Of a DNA stretch of 64,000 nt, positions 1 to 11,292 are shown in pieces (the first letter of the stretch is position 1; each line of letters begins with the position of its first letter). The position numbers were made by a program, and so were the translations under genes. The notes beneath the pieces were generated by a model. The model saw only the letters and a list, made by a program, of their open reading frames with translations. It did no database searches and was not told where the DNA came from. The DNA comes from Haematobia irritans. Lineage: Eukaryota; Arthropoda; Insecta; Diptera; Muscidae. Location of the stretch: NCBI RefSeq assembly GCF_050003625.1, contig NC_134397.1, positions 199,260,899 through 199,324,898 on the forward strand, in the 5' to 3' direction.

Positions 1-133
1 GAGGTCCCTTGTCATTGAGCTTAACATGAAATCGGGCAGCACTCAGTGATAAGAGAGAAGTTCACCAATGTGGTATCACAATGGACTGAATAGTCTAAGT
101 TAGCCTGATACATCGGGCTGCCACCTAACCTAA
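1..133 (+). mobile_element. tRNA-derived SINE, 3' part (copy 1)
   Basis: The first 133 bases match the 3' half of the SINE seen complete at 42122-42452, ending in the same run of CTAAC-type repeats. The tRNA-like head lies outside the window. The tail directly abuts a family A DINE-like element, so either the SINE landed there or that element was truncated at this point. Confidence 0.8.
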
Positions 134-275
134 CCTATATGGGGGCTATATATGATTATGGACTGATATGGACCACTTTTGGCATGGTTAAATATCATAT
201 ACTACCACCACGTACCAAATTTCAACCAGATCGGATGAATTTTGCTTCTCCAAAAGGCACCGGATGTCAAATCTG

Positions 276-2011
276 CACTGTTAGAAAAATATGTTTTTCA
301 TATGTTCCGATATAAACAAAATGTGTTTCGGGCACAATTTTAAAACACAATATATTTAAGTGCAAACATGCAATGTTCCTAAACTAACACTAAATGTTTG
401 TGGACATCTATGTTAATATGTTAGAATATATTATGTTTGGGGCATGAATGTTTCAAAAAAATCATATGTGTGAATGCAAACATATATAAATTTACAAATT
501 TCGACTAAACAAACATATGTTGTGATATTTTATTCAAAGCGACGGAGAGAGTATAAAGAAAGAAATAGAGATGGAAACCGGAAGAGTTGACGAAAGATAT
601 CAACATAACACAGCGAAAGAATCAAAAGAGAACAATTTCTATGAAACCGCTTGTATGTTGTTTCGGAAATCTGTTCTATGATAAGGCCAAAAATTTGATA
701 TGCTTAAGTCTAAATATTATTTAGTTTGAATAAAGAGAATAGACATTCGGAACCAAGAGAATAGACATTTGAAAAACAAATCGCATATGATTTCGCCTTG
801 AGAGCAGCATTTTAAGTATGTGTGGACATGTATTTTGTTTATCATTTAGGCATTATGGGCACAATTTTTTTCTTGGTTCGTTAAAAGAAATCAGGGGTCT
901 TCATAAAAATAACGAAAGTGCACTATACTCCTTTTAGAGTTGGGACAGTAAAATTAAGGAGGAAATAGTGAAATATTACACAGTAAAATATATAAAACAA
1001 AGTTTAGTTCCTCTTTATTAATAAGTAGTCCACGAGGAGTTGACGGATACCTTCAAATATAAAAGTGGGCATTAAGTTCGAGTTTTGCAGCTAAAACAAT
1101 TTAAAAAGTTTATTTTCTTTAAAATTAATTATTACAGAAAAATAAAAGGCATTTTGGAGCGATGGTGTTAAATGCTAGTAAAAAACTGTTCACGCCTAAA
1201 TAAATTTATATTTATATTATAAAATTATTTATGTATGTTTATACTCGACTCCACGTTCTTCTTTTGTTAGAGTTTTTGAATTCCTTCCAAATTTTAAAGT
1301 TTTGTACCAAAAACAGTTTTTTGTTACAAAATTGTTATTTTTGCAACAAATAAATATTTTATCAAAAAATCAGTCAATTTCGTTTATATCAAGCACTAAC
1401 TGACTATAAATCTTTAATAACCCACATTTCGAAGTTTCATTATAAAAATTTAATATAGTATAAATATAAATGTGTAAATTAAAAAAAAAGTGTTCGGTCG
1501 GAGCAGGGATTGAACCAAACAAATGTATGTTTCTGTTAAATAATGTTATGTTTGCATGGGCTCGTGTGCGCTGCAAACTATGCTATATAAATGTAACTTA
1601 TAACGATAATTATCTACTGGTGACTATAAAAGCTACGTAGTCCAGTGGATAGTGTGTTGGCTTACAAAGTGTATGGTCCTCGGTTCGATTCTCCGCGCAG
1701 GCGAAAGGTAAAATTTAAAAAATTTATAAAAGTGAATAACATCTTCAACATTATTTGTATTACAGAAAAAGGTGCCAAGAACTAAAATATTTCGTGGAAG
1801 TGAAAATTACGAGTATGTTAGGCAATGAGCACAGTCGTCTTTGGGAAAAATTCTTCCAAGCATATAATATTTTTGGGCTCAAAATGCTTCCAAACATATA
1901 ATATGTTCACATAAAACAAACATACTAATGTTTCGGCAGTATCCAATAATATATGTGCTTCCTGCAAAATATGTTTGGAACATATGTTAAGAAGCGATTT
2001 TTTTGAGGGTG
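276..2011 (+). mobile_element. Non-autonomous DNA element G, copy 1 (CAC...GTG ends, TG duplication)
   Basis: This 1.74-kb element has a near-identical partner at 54116-55910. Its left end starts CACTGTTAGAAAAATATG. Its right end, read inward, starts CACCCTCAAAAAAATCGC, and both ends share an inner CATATGTTCC. The dinucleotide TG flanks both sides, and the split family A repeat is rejoined precisely when the element is removed. It contains many ATATGTTTGG-type motifs and a tRNA-like module at about 1632-1707. Compared with copy 2 it lacks about 54 bases of a second tRNA-like module near 1519. I see no transposase. Confidence 0.8.
1632..1707 (+). other. tRNA-like module inside element G1
   Basis: An A-box-like stretch (TAGTCCAGTGGATAG) and a B-box-like GGTTCGATTC are spaced as in a tRNA gene. 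The cloverleaf is not convincing, because the anticodon stem pairs poorly, so this is more likely a tRNA-derived SINE head than a real tRNA. Similar modules lie at 51308-51383 and 55551-55617. Confidence 0.5.
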
Positions 2012-2924
2012 TGGGGATCGGTTTATATGGGAGCTATATATTTAATTATGGACTGATAAGAACTAATTCCTGCATGGCTTTTGGATACCATATACTAACA
2101 TCACGTACCTAATTTTAACCGAATCGGATGAAGTTTGCTCTTCCAAAGGGGCTCCGGATGTCAAATCTGGGGATCGGTTTATATGGGGCCTATATAATTA
2201 TGGACCGATGTGGACCAATATTTGCATGGTCATTAGAGACCATATACTAAATATACTAACACCATGTACCAAATTTAAGCCGGATCGGATGAAATTTGCT
2301 TTTCTTAGAGGCTCCCCAAGCCAAATCGGGGGATCGGTTCATATGGGCTATATATAATTATGGACCGATGTGAACCAATTTTTGCATGGTTACAGACCAT
2401 ATTCTAACACCATGTACCAAATTTCAGCCGGATCGGATGAATTTTGCTTCTCTTAGGGGATCCGCAAGCCAAATTTGGGGGTCCGTTTATATGGGGGCTT
2501 TACGTAAAAGTGGACCTATATGGCCCATTTGCAATACCATCCGATCTACATCAATAACAACTACTTGTGACAAGTTTCAAGTCGATAGCTTGTTTCGTTC
2601 GGAAGTTAGCGTGATTTCACAGACGGACGGACGGACGGACATGCTTAGATCGACTCAGAATTTCACCACTACCCAGAATATATATACTTTATGGGATCTT
2701 AGAGCAATATTTCGATGTGTTACAAACGGAATGACAAAGTTAATATACCCCCCATCTTATGGCGGAGGGTATAAAAATCAGCAATATTTGGCTTAAGTCC
2801 TTAGGAAATATCCACAAAGTACGACACTCCCAAGATATTTAGATTCCATCAAATGTTTGGAAACACATATTCAATGGCCGGGTAATTAGGTAATGTTAGG
2901 TTAGATAGAGTGGCAGCTCCGCTA

Positions 2925-3135
2925 TGGGAAATGGATCTACCCCAGAACAGGTACAGGACTACTCTCTGGTGTGAATAGACCAGTTCCAGTTCTGATCGAA
3001 ACTTATGGAAGGGACCGGTCACTTTAACAGTATACTGCTTGCACTCATTCCAAAGTACAAACCTGGGAGAACTTAGTAAGACTAAACATGAACTAGTCTG
3101 GGACAAACCCTTAGAAATCGGTATTGTTTTGATCA
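2925..3135 (+). repeat. Interspersed repeat H, copy 1
   Basis: This stretch aligns with 16865-17130 inside hAT1. Both share a CAGAAC..GGTACAGGACT segment, a partly inverted CAGTTCTG segment and a closing GGGACAAACCCTTAGAAATC-like block. I do not recognise the family, and no coding frame is visible. A short GTTAGGTTAGAT sequence just upstream resembles a reversed SINE tail. Confidence 0.45.
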
Positions 3136-3184
3136 TCCTAATTGCGCCAGTTGGACAGGTGGTGATTTTTTTCTCTTATTAATG

Positions 3185-3840
3185 CACTGAAAAAAATATT
3201 GTCGTGAGGTCAAAGATTTCATGTCTTTAGAATACGAATACAAATTTTGCTTAGCATTGAAGACGCATTTCTCTAAAATAAAGTTATTTTCCTTGTCCAA
3301 AAGTCGATAAACTTTTCAATGAAGTCGTATTGTCCTTATAATTAAGTGATTTGACTTAAAAATGGGTATCTTAGCATGAAAGAAAAAATTTATAGGCTAA
3401 GGTCAACTTGACTTTAATAATTCAGAAAAATTCTTTAAATTTAATGAAATTGTCTATAAATTTGTTGTATTTTTGCATCTTTACTACAAAGCAAAAAATC
3501 GTTCAAATATAGGACATGTTTTTCAAAACTTTATTTTAAAGAAGTTTTTTACTTCAAACATAGCATAATTTCTACTGGAAGTCGAGTCCTAATTTGGAAA
3601 ATAAAGTTGCCGTTAACTCGTTTTTAAAGGACTTTGATAGCATATGAAGAAAAAAGCTGAGAAAGCGAAAAATTAAAATTTGCTTCCTAGAAGCAAGTAC
3701 ACAAAACCTAAATTTAAAAGAGAATTGTGTCTTAAAAGTATCCTTACTTGTATTCTCCGCTTCTTTGGCTCGGAATCAATACCAAATTTTTTAAAGTAAA
3801 GACAAAATCTTTGGAACCGAGTATGCTTTTTTTGTCAGTG
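3185..3840 (+). mobile_element. MITE-like element E, copy 1 (CACTGAAAAAAA ends, TG duplication)
   Basis: This 656-bp element starts CACTGAAAAAAATATTG and ends with the reverse complement of CACTGACAAAAAAAGC. TG flanks both sides. Related copies lie at 38724-39352, 22367-22690 and 58740-59144 (inverted). It has no open frame of note and is probably mobilised in trans. Confidence 0.75.
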
Positions 3841-3845
3841 TGAGT

Positions 3846-4012
3846 ACTACCCGATTGTATATCTAGCTCAATGGCAAGGAACCTCTTTCTTATAGCTGAA
3901 GAGAAACTATGAAATACACCGGAATGTCAACATCATTAGTGAGAGCGATAAACAACTGCTGAAAACCTTTTTTGGTGCTCGGTCGAAACAGTAACCTAGC
4001 GTTGAGAATACA
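3846..4012 (-). mobile_element. Old, diverged SINE-like fragment
   Basis: On the minus strand this stretch follows the SINE order seen at 46772-47110: a TTTTTGGTGCTCGGTCGAA block, the CTGCTGAAAA segment, then a block matching CAATGACAAGG. Divergence is high and the tRNA head is not intact. A second CTAACCTAACC run at 4219-4230 may belong to related debris. Confidence 0.45.
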
Positions 4013-4679
4013 TATATCCCGACAGGAGCAGCGGAGAAATGGTGTATGTAGGACGTTTTAAGAATATATTACTATGAACTCTACATATGCCTGGCCCATC
4101 TTGAAACCGGGGGCAGGAAACAAATTAGGCAATTCATCTAAGAAGCTAGAGCACACAAATATTGACATGGGTGTATATAGGTATTCATAAGGCATAAAAT
4201 CTTGAATCCTCTTTTCAATCTAACCTAACCTAGATGTATCATTCATCAGTTTTTAACGATTATTTAAAGTAATAATATTTTTAATGTCTCTGTAGTTTAA
4301 ATTTGCCAAATGCTTATGAATTTGTACTCATCTGGTAAAAAAACAACGATTTTCAATAAAACTAACAGTTAATATTCCTGTTCGATTTAACGAATTTTTA
4401 TACCCTCCACCATAGGATGGGGGTATATTAACTTTGTCATTCCGTTTGTAACACATCGAAATATTGCTCTAAGACCCCATAAAGTATATATATTCTGGGT
4501 CGTGGTGAAATTCTGAGTCGATCTAAGCATGTCCGTCCGTCCGTCCGTCTGTCCGTCTGTCCGGCTGTCCGTCCGTCTGTGGAAATCACGCTAACTTCCG
4601 AACGAAACAAGCTATCGACTTGAAACTTGGCACAAGTAGTTGTTATTGATGTAGGTCGGACGGTATTGAAAATGGGCCA

Positions 4680-5560
4680 TATCGGACCACGTTTACGTAT
4701 AGCCCCCATATAAACCGATCCCCAAATTCGGCTTGGGGAGCCTCCCGGAGCAGCAAAATTCATCCGATCCGGTTGAAATTTGGTACGTGGTCTTAGTATA
4801 CGGTCTCTAACAACCATGCAAAAATTGGTCCATATCGGTCCATAATTATATATAGCCCCCATATAAACCGATCCCCAGATTTGACCTCCGGAGCCTCTTG
4901 GAGGGGCAAAATTCATCCTATCCGATTGAAATTTGGTACCTGATGTTAGTATATGGTCTCTAACAACCATGCAAAAATTGGTCCATATCGGTCTATAATT
5001 ATATATAGCCCCCATATAAACCGATCCCCAGATTTGACCTCCGGAGCCTCCTGGAGGGGCAAAATTCATCCGATCCGATTGAAATTTGGTACCTGATGTT
5101 AGTATATGGTCTCTAACAACCATGCAAAAATTGGTCCATATCGGTCCATAATTATATATAGCTCCCATATAAACCGATCCCCAGATTTGACCACAGGAGC
5201 CTCTTGGAGGAGCAAAATTCATCCGATCCGGTTGAAATTTAGTACGTGGTCTTAGTATACGGTTTTTAATAACCATGCTAAAATTGGTCCATATCGGTCC
5301 ATAATTATATATAGCCCCCATATAAACCGATCCCCAGATTTGACCTCCAGAGCCTCTTGGAGGGGCAAAATTCATCCGATCCGGTTGAAATTTGGTACAT
5401 GGTGTTAGTATATGGTCTCTAACAACCATGAAAAAATTGGTCCATATCGGTCCATAATTATATATAGTTCCCATATAAACCGTCCCCAGATTTGACGTCC
5501 GGAACCTCTTGGAGGAGCAAAAGTCATCCGATACAGCCATGTAAAAATTGGTCCCTATCG
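4680..5560 (+). repeat. 153-bp tandem repeat inside family A
   Basis: The landmark AGCCCCCATATAAACCGATC recurs at about 4701, 4854, 5007, 5160 and 5313, giving a period of 153 bases. Because 153 is a multiple of three, one reverse frame stays open through the array and yields a 51-residue repeating peptide. Other family A copies carry indels that break this frame, so coding function is unlikely. Confidence 0.85.
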
Positions 5561-5616
5561 GTCTTTAGTTATATATAGCCGATGACTTATTACACAAAAA
5601 TTGGTCCATATCGCCA

Positions 5617-6283
5617 AAAATAATCTACCAAAACTTTATTTCCATAGAAAATTTTGTCAAATTTTATTACTATAGAAAGTTTTGTCAAAATTTCATTTCT
5701 ATAGAAAGTTTTGTCAAAAGTTTATTTCTATACAAATGTTTGTCAAAATTTTATTTCCATAGAAAATTTTGTCAAAATTTTATTTCTATAGACAATTTTG
5801 TAATCTACCAAAACTTTATTTCCATAGAAAATTTTGTCAAATTTTATTACTATAGAAAGTTTTGTTAAAATTTCATTTCTATAGAAAGTTTTGTCAAAAG
5901 TTTATTTCTATATAAATGTTTGTCAAAATTTTATTTCTATAGAAAATTTTGTAAAAAATTTATTTCTGTAGAAAATTTTGTCAACATTTTATTTCTATAC
6001 AAAATTTTGTCAAAATTTTATTTCTATACAAAATTTTGTCAACATTTTATTTCTATAGAAATTTTTGTCAACATTTTACTTCCATAGAAAATTTTGTCAA
6101 CATTTTATTTCTATAGAAAATTTTGTCAAGTTTTTATTTCTATATAAAATTTTGTCAAATTTTTATTTCTATAGAAAATTTTGTCAAAATTTTATTTCTA
6201 TAGAAAATTTTGTCAAGGTTTCATTTCTATAGAAAATTTTGTCAAAATTTTATTTCTATAGAAAATTTTGTCAAACTAGATTA
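5617..6283 (-). repeat. 29-bp satellite array inside A2
   Basis: About 22 units of a 29-bp repeat have the palindromic core TTTCTATAGAAA and the flank AAAATTTTGAC on the minus strand. A duplicated block is visible (5617-5800 resembles 5808-5990). The same unit forms the large free arrays elsewhere in this window. Confidence 0.85.
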
Positions 6284-6819
6284 TATACGTATTTAATCGG
6301 CCTTTTTTTGTTTAATATATACCCCGTATGGGCTAACTTACAATTTAGAAGACAGTGTTAAAAAGTTTTACGATACCTTGCGGCAAGTGTTATCGCAACC
6401 CAAGTAATTCGATTGTGGATGACAGCCTTTAGTAGAAGTTCCTACGCAATCCATGGTGGAGGGTACATAAGATTCGGCCTGGCCGAACTTACGGCCGTAT
6501 ATACTTGTTCTAAATAACAAATGGGCATGACTGTCTTTATAATATTCATACCCAAACCCACATAGTGGTCCGGGTATAATAAATTTGATCTGCCAAAAAA
6601 ATATACCCACCAGAAATTGATTTTAAACTCCATAAAATATATATCGATCGATTTAGAATCACCACCTGAGTATATTTCATGTTAGCCTGATACCGAAACG
6701 GGCAATTGACGTCCAAATGCATTATATCTAATTATACAATTATTTTTCGAGCTTTATGGACAGATATAGATTAAGGAACATGGTTAATAGAGCCATTGAA
6801 AAGAAAACGCCAGATACAA

Positions 6820-6890
6820 ATCTATACACGCCTGGACTGTACATGTTTCGGTTCGGGCGAATGAACCTTTCCACAGCCTTTAGTATAGAT
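6820..6890 (-). ncRNA. Degenerate hammerhead-ribozyme-like motif (Penelope type)
   Basis: On the minus strand the order is an 8-base outer stem (ATCTATAC pairing with GTATAGAT), CTGTGGA in the place of the conserved CTGANGA, and a stem II hairpin GGTTC/GAACC with loop ATTCGCCC. GAA, a palindromic ACATGT (minimal stem III) and A follow. Layout and size match the motif at 31661-31729. The core A6 is replaced by T and the inner part of stem I pairs poorly, so it is probably inactive. It lies in unclassified repeat debris at about 6660-6960. Confidence 0.5.
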
Positions 6891-6979
6891 CTTGCTGGGA
6901 GAGATAACTCAATTTTGGGCCCTTTATGCTAACTCCTTATGGAGAAAACATTTGGGAAATTTCCTCTTACAAATTGAAT

Positions 6980-7861
6980 CATCTTTTCTCCCACTGTAGT
7001 CCTTGATGTCCGTCGATCTAGTCCTTGATGTCCGTCCGTCCATGTTCGCAGGATTCCGGTCGCATTTATCAACCGATTTCGATGAAATTTTGTACACTGT
7101 GTTTGTTTTGACACAAGGATGAAGGCTTTTGAATTTGGAAACAAATTGGATCAAATTTAGATATAGCTCCCATATATATGTATCGCCCGATTTCGACAAA
7201 TGAGGTCACATTGCGTTTTTTTTCTAACCGATTGTCTTAAAGTTTAGCACAAAGTAATATAATTCACCATCCTTTGAGTGTGCAAAAGTTAATTGAAATC
7301 GGTTCAGATTTAGATATAGCACCCATATATATGTATCGCCCGATTTCCCCAATTTGGCCATAAAACCCTTATTTATCACCCGATCTTACTCAAATTTAGC
7401 CAAAGGTAACCTTCTGTGAACGCACATAAAAAACATTTTTGGAGATGGTTGCCGCATCCATTTAATGCGTATCTGGAGTATGTATGTTATGCATCGCTCG
7501 ATTTTCCCAAGTTTCGCCATAATACTCTTATGATGTACAAGCCGATCTCGTATTTAAACTTACATGTAGCTCTTACATAATAATATTGCTCGATTTGCAC
7601 GAATTTGGATATATTACCTACACTAATTGAGCGATTTTCCTTTTTTTATAATGGACTCAATATTAGTGGATTTCTGTTCAGATTGAGATAAAGTTCCGAT
7701 AAAGATGTGCCCCTTAATTTCGTTAAATATGGAAATGTGATTTATCTCCCAAACCTACATTATTGATATCCCACAAATACTTAGGTTTACTAATTCAGCA
7801 GGGTTGGTTTAGGATATGATATAGTCGGCCCCGCCCGACTTTCTACTTTACTTACTTGTTT
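6980..7861 (+). mobile_element. DINE-1-like element, family D, 5'-truncated
   Basis: The 3' end is intact: a AGTCGGCCCCGCCCGACT hairpin followed by TTACTTGTTT, as in family B. Upstream are repeated blocks with CCCATATATATGTATCGCCC and a degraded GTCCGTCCGTCC microsatellite near 7028-7042. The 5' TATACCC end is absent. The body differs from families A-C, so I treat it as a separate, older family. Confidence 0.6.
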
Positions 7862-8742
7862 TTAAATGCTTTTAAAGACGGAAATTAGTTTTTCTTTCCG
7901 GTTTTTTCCTTTTGGGTATTTGTTTGGACATTTACCTCTCAAATTAGCTGATTTCAAACTTTCTAATGAGATTTCAGAATTAAGTTGCATAATTTCATAC
8001 ATAGTAATACTACTTTTTGTTATTGTGTAATTGTTTCTAGAAAACAAAAGTTTCTTTGTCGTGGAAAATTCATTATACCACATATACCTCATGAACCTCT
8101 CGTACATCTCTTTGTAAATTGATTTTACTTTTGACTGGTCAAAAAGCGAAAGTTAATTATTTTTATAAACTTTTTATTACTATTATTATTTTTTTTTGTA
8201 TAAATTTGCGGAATAAAATTTGTCTTCGCATGGTTTTATGGCTTAATTCGTTAACTAACCCTGTGGATGGTCAGAAAAAGTCACCATGGTATGGACAACC
8301 TCACCCAAGTATGACTGTGGCGTGCATCTTTCCATTATCCCACGGAGTGTGTGTGTGTAGCCGTTTCAAAAATAACTACAACATAATCTCATAAAGTTAT
8401 ATCAATTAAGTTTATTGTCTACCATAAATTATGGAAACAAGCACTTATTAAATTAAAAAAAAAACTCTTTAGAAAACTGTAATTTATGTAGTAGGCCTAA
8501 TAGAATGCATTAACCTTTACCAAAATTTCTCCTTAATTGCATTTCACATACAAGCAAAAATATTTTTAATGTTCCATTTATATTTTTTATATAAGTATAC
8601 TATCCTAACCCGCTACACAGGACCGGGCAGACACAGATTTTTTTTAACTGAGAACTATTTGTTAAAAAATATCGATTTTAATGAACATTTTCGTATAACT
8701 AAGACAATCATATGCTTCACAGAATATTTCGCAAAGTAAGAT
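7862..8742. other. AT-rich unique or unrecognised sequence
   Basis: No motif, terminal repeat or convincing coding frame was found. Short frames (81 and 91 codons) show no family resemblance. A GT-rich run (GTGTGTGTGTAG) lies near 8349. Confidence 0.4.
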
Positions 8743-11292
8743 AAGATTTTGTCAAAATTTTATTTCTATAGACAATTTTCTACAGAAATTTTCTATAGAA
8801 ATAAAATTTTGACAAAATTTTCTATAGAAATAAAATTTTGACAAAATTTTCTATAGAAATAAAATTTTGATAATAAAATTTTTACAAAATTTTCCATAGA
8901 AATAAAATTTTCTATAGAAATAAAATTTTTTAAAATTTTCTATAGAAATAAAATTTTTTACAATTTTCTATAGAAATAAAATTTTGACAAAATTTTCTTT
9001 AGAAATAAAATTTTGACAAAATTTTCTATAGAAACAAAATTTTGACAAAATTTTCTATAGAAATGAAATTTTGATAAAATTTTCTATAGAAATAAAATTT
9101 TGACAAAATTTTCTAAAGAAATAAAATTTTGACAAAATTTTCTATAGAACTAAAATTTTGACAAAATTTTCTATAGAAATAAAATTTTGAAAAAATTTTC
9201 TATAAAAATAAAATTTTGACAAATTTTCTATAGAAATAAAATTTTGACAAAACTTTCTATAGAAATAATATTTTGACAAAATTTTCTATAGAAATAAAAT
9301 ATTGACAAAATTTTCTATAGAAATAAAATTTTGACAAAATTTTCTATAAAATAAATTTTTGACAAGATTTTCTATAGATATAATATTTTGACAAAATTTT
9401 GTATAGAAATAAAATTTTGACAAAATTTTCTATAGCAATAATATTTTGACAAAATTTTCTATAGAAATAATAGTTTGACAAAATTTTCTATAGAAATAAA
9501 ATATTGACAACATTTTCTATAGAAATAAAATTTTGACAAAATTTTCTATAGAAATAAAATTTTGACAAAATTTTCTATAGGAATAAAATTTTGACCAAAT
9601 TTTCTATAGGAATAAAATTTTGACAACATTTTTTATGGAAATAAAATTTTCACAAAATTTTCTATAGAAATAAAATTTTGACAAAATTTTTTATAGAAAT
9701 AAAATTTTGACAAAATTTTCTACTGAAATAAAATTTTGACAAAATTTTCTATAGAAATAAAATTTTGACAAAATTTTCTATAGAAATAAAATTTTGACAA
9801 AATTATCCATAAAAATAAAGTTTTGACAAAATTGTCTATCAAAAGTAAATTTTGACAAAATTTTCTAAAGAAATAAAATTTTTACAAAGTTTTGTATAGG
9901 AATAAAATTTGACAAAATTTTCTATAGAACTAAAATTTTGACAACGTTTTCTATAGAAATAAAATTTTGACAAAATTTTCTATCGAAATAAAATTTTGAC
10001 AAAATTTTCTATTGAAATAAAATGTTGACAAAATTTTCTATTGAAATAAAATTTTGATAAAATTTTCTATAGGAATAAAAATATGACAAAATTTTCAATA
10101 GAAATAAAATTTCGACAAAATTTTCTATAAAATAAAATTTTGACAAACTTTTCTATAAAGACAACCATATGCTTCACAGAATATTTCGCAAAGTAAGATA
10201 AAATTTTTTCAAAATTTTAACAAAATTTTCCATAGAAATAAAATTTTCTGTAGAATTAACATTTTACAAAATTTTCTATAGAAATAAAATTTTGACCAAA
10301 TTTCCTATAGAAATAAAATTTTGATAAAATGTTCTAAAGAAAAAAATTTTGATAAAATTTTCTATAGAAATATAATTTTGACAACATTTTCTATACAAAT
10401 AAAATTTTGACAAAATTTTTTATAGAAAAAAATTTGGACAAAATTTTCTATAGAAATAAAATTCTGGCAAAATTTTCTATAGAAATAATATTTTGACAAA
10501 ATTTTCTATAGAAATAATAGTTTGACAAAATTTTCTATAGAAATAAAATATTGACGAAATTTTCTATAGAAATAAAATATTGACGAAATTTTCTATAGAA
10601 ATAAAATTTTGACAAAATTTTCTATAGAAATAAAATTTTGACAAAATTTTCTGTAGGAATAAAATTTTGACCAAATTTTCTATAGGAATAAAATTTTGAC
10701 AAAATTTTTTATGGAAATAAAATTTTCACAAAATTTTCTATAGAAATAAAATTTTGACAAAATTTTTTATAGAAATAAAATTTTGACAAAATTTTCTACT
10801 GAAATAAAATTTTGACAAAATTTTCTATAGAAATAAAATTTTGACAAAATTTTCCATAAAAATAAAGTTTTGACAAAATTGTCTATCAAAAGTAAATTTT
10901 GACAAAATTTTCTAAAGAAATAAAATTTTTACAAAGTTTTGTATAAGAATAAAATTTGACAAATAGAACTAAAATTTTGACAACGTTTTCTATAGAAATA
11001 AAATTTTGACAAAATTTTCTATAGAAATAAAATTTTGACAAAATTTTCTATAGAAATAAAATGTTGACAAAATTTTCTATAGAAATAAAATTTTGACATA
11101 ATTTTCTATTGAAATAAAATTTTTACAAAATGTTCTATAGAAATAAAATTTTGACAATATTTTCTATAGAAATAAAATGTTGACAAAATTTTCTATAGAA
11201 ATAAAATTTTGACATAATTTTCTATTGAAATAAAATTTTTACAAAATTCTCTATAGAAATAAAATTTTGACAAAATTTTCTATAGAAAAAAA
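8743..11292 (+). repeat. Large 29-bp satellite array with internal 1.46-kb duplication
   Basis: About 85 units of the 29-bp repeat (core TTTCTATAGAAA, spacer AAAATTTTGAC) run without the family A ends. The unique leader ATATGCTTCACAGAATATTT occurs at 8710 and again at about 10168. Variant units (the AATAGTTTGAC unit near 9467 and 10509) repeat in the same order. This shows a segmental tandem duplication with about 415 bases lost from the second copy. No transcription signal is seen. Confidence 0.9.

Larger units (their letters stand above)
137..2781 (-). mobile_element. DINE-1-like element, family A (copy A1), split by element G1
   Basis: This element is read with the TATACCC hairpin end as 5', so its 5' end is near 2779 on the minus strand. 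The 5' block has a GGAGGGTATA hairpin, the conserved stretch around TATATATACTTTATGGG and an ACGG-type (GTCY)n microsatellite at about 2617-2642. The 153-bp-type internal repeats follow, containing TATATGGGGGCTATATATAA. It is interrupted at 274-2013 by element G1. The 3' end is missing and replaced by a SINE. It is non-coding; the 136-aa frame at 2386-2796 is repeat translation. Confidence 0.7.
4399..6508 (+). mobile_element. DINE-1-like element, family A (copy A2), near complete
   Basis: Both ends are present. The 5' end is an imperfect hairpin (TATACCCTCCACCATAGGAT and its complement). It is followed by the TATAAAGTATATATATTC block also found in Drosophila DINE-1, then a (GTCY)n microsatellite at about 4529-4580. 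Five or so 153-bp tandem units run to about 5560. A 29-bp satellite array covers about 5617-6283. The 3' end has a palindromic TTCGGCCTGGCCGAA hairpin and closes with GTATATACTTGTT. The layout (5' block, GTCY microsatellite, 3' stem-loop, insertion at T-rich sites without an evident duplication) fits Helentron-associated non-autonomous elements. It does not code; the 367-aa reverse frame is translation of the 153-bp repeats. Confidence 0.8.

Noticed and set aside
1632..1707. Functional tRNA gene
   Set aside because: A-box and B-box are present, but the anticodon and acceptor stems do not pair well, and it lies inside a repeated element.
2386..2796. 136-aa protein
   Set aside because: It lies wholly in the family A 5' block; the same peptide wording appears at 60201-60587 and 4437-5540.
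8743..11292. CRISPR-like appearance (29-bp units in long arrays)
   Set aside because: Units are contiguous, with no spacers of independent sequence, in a eukaryotic context.
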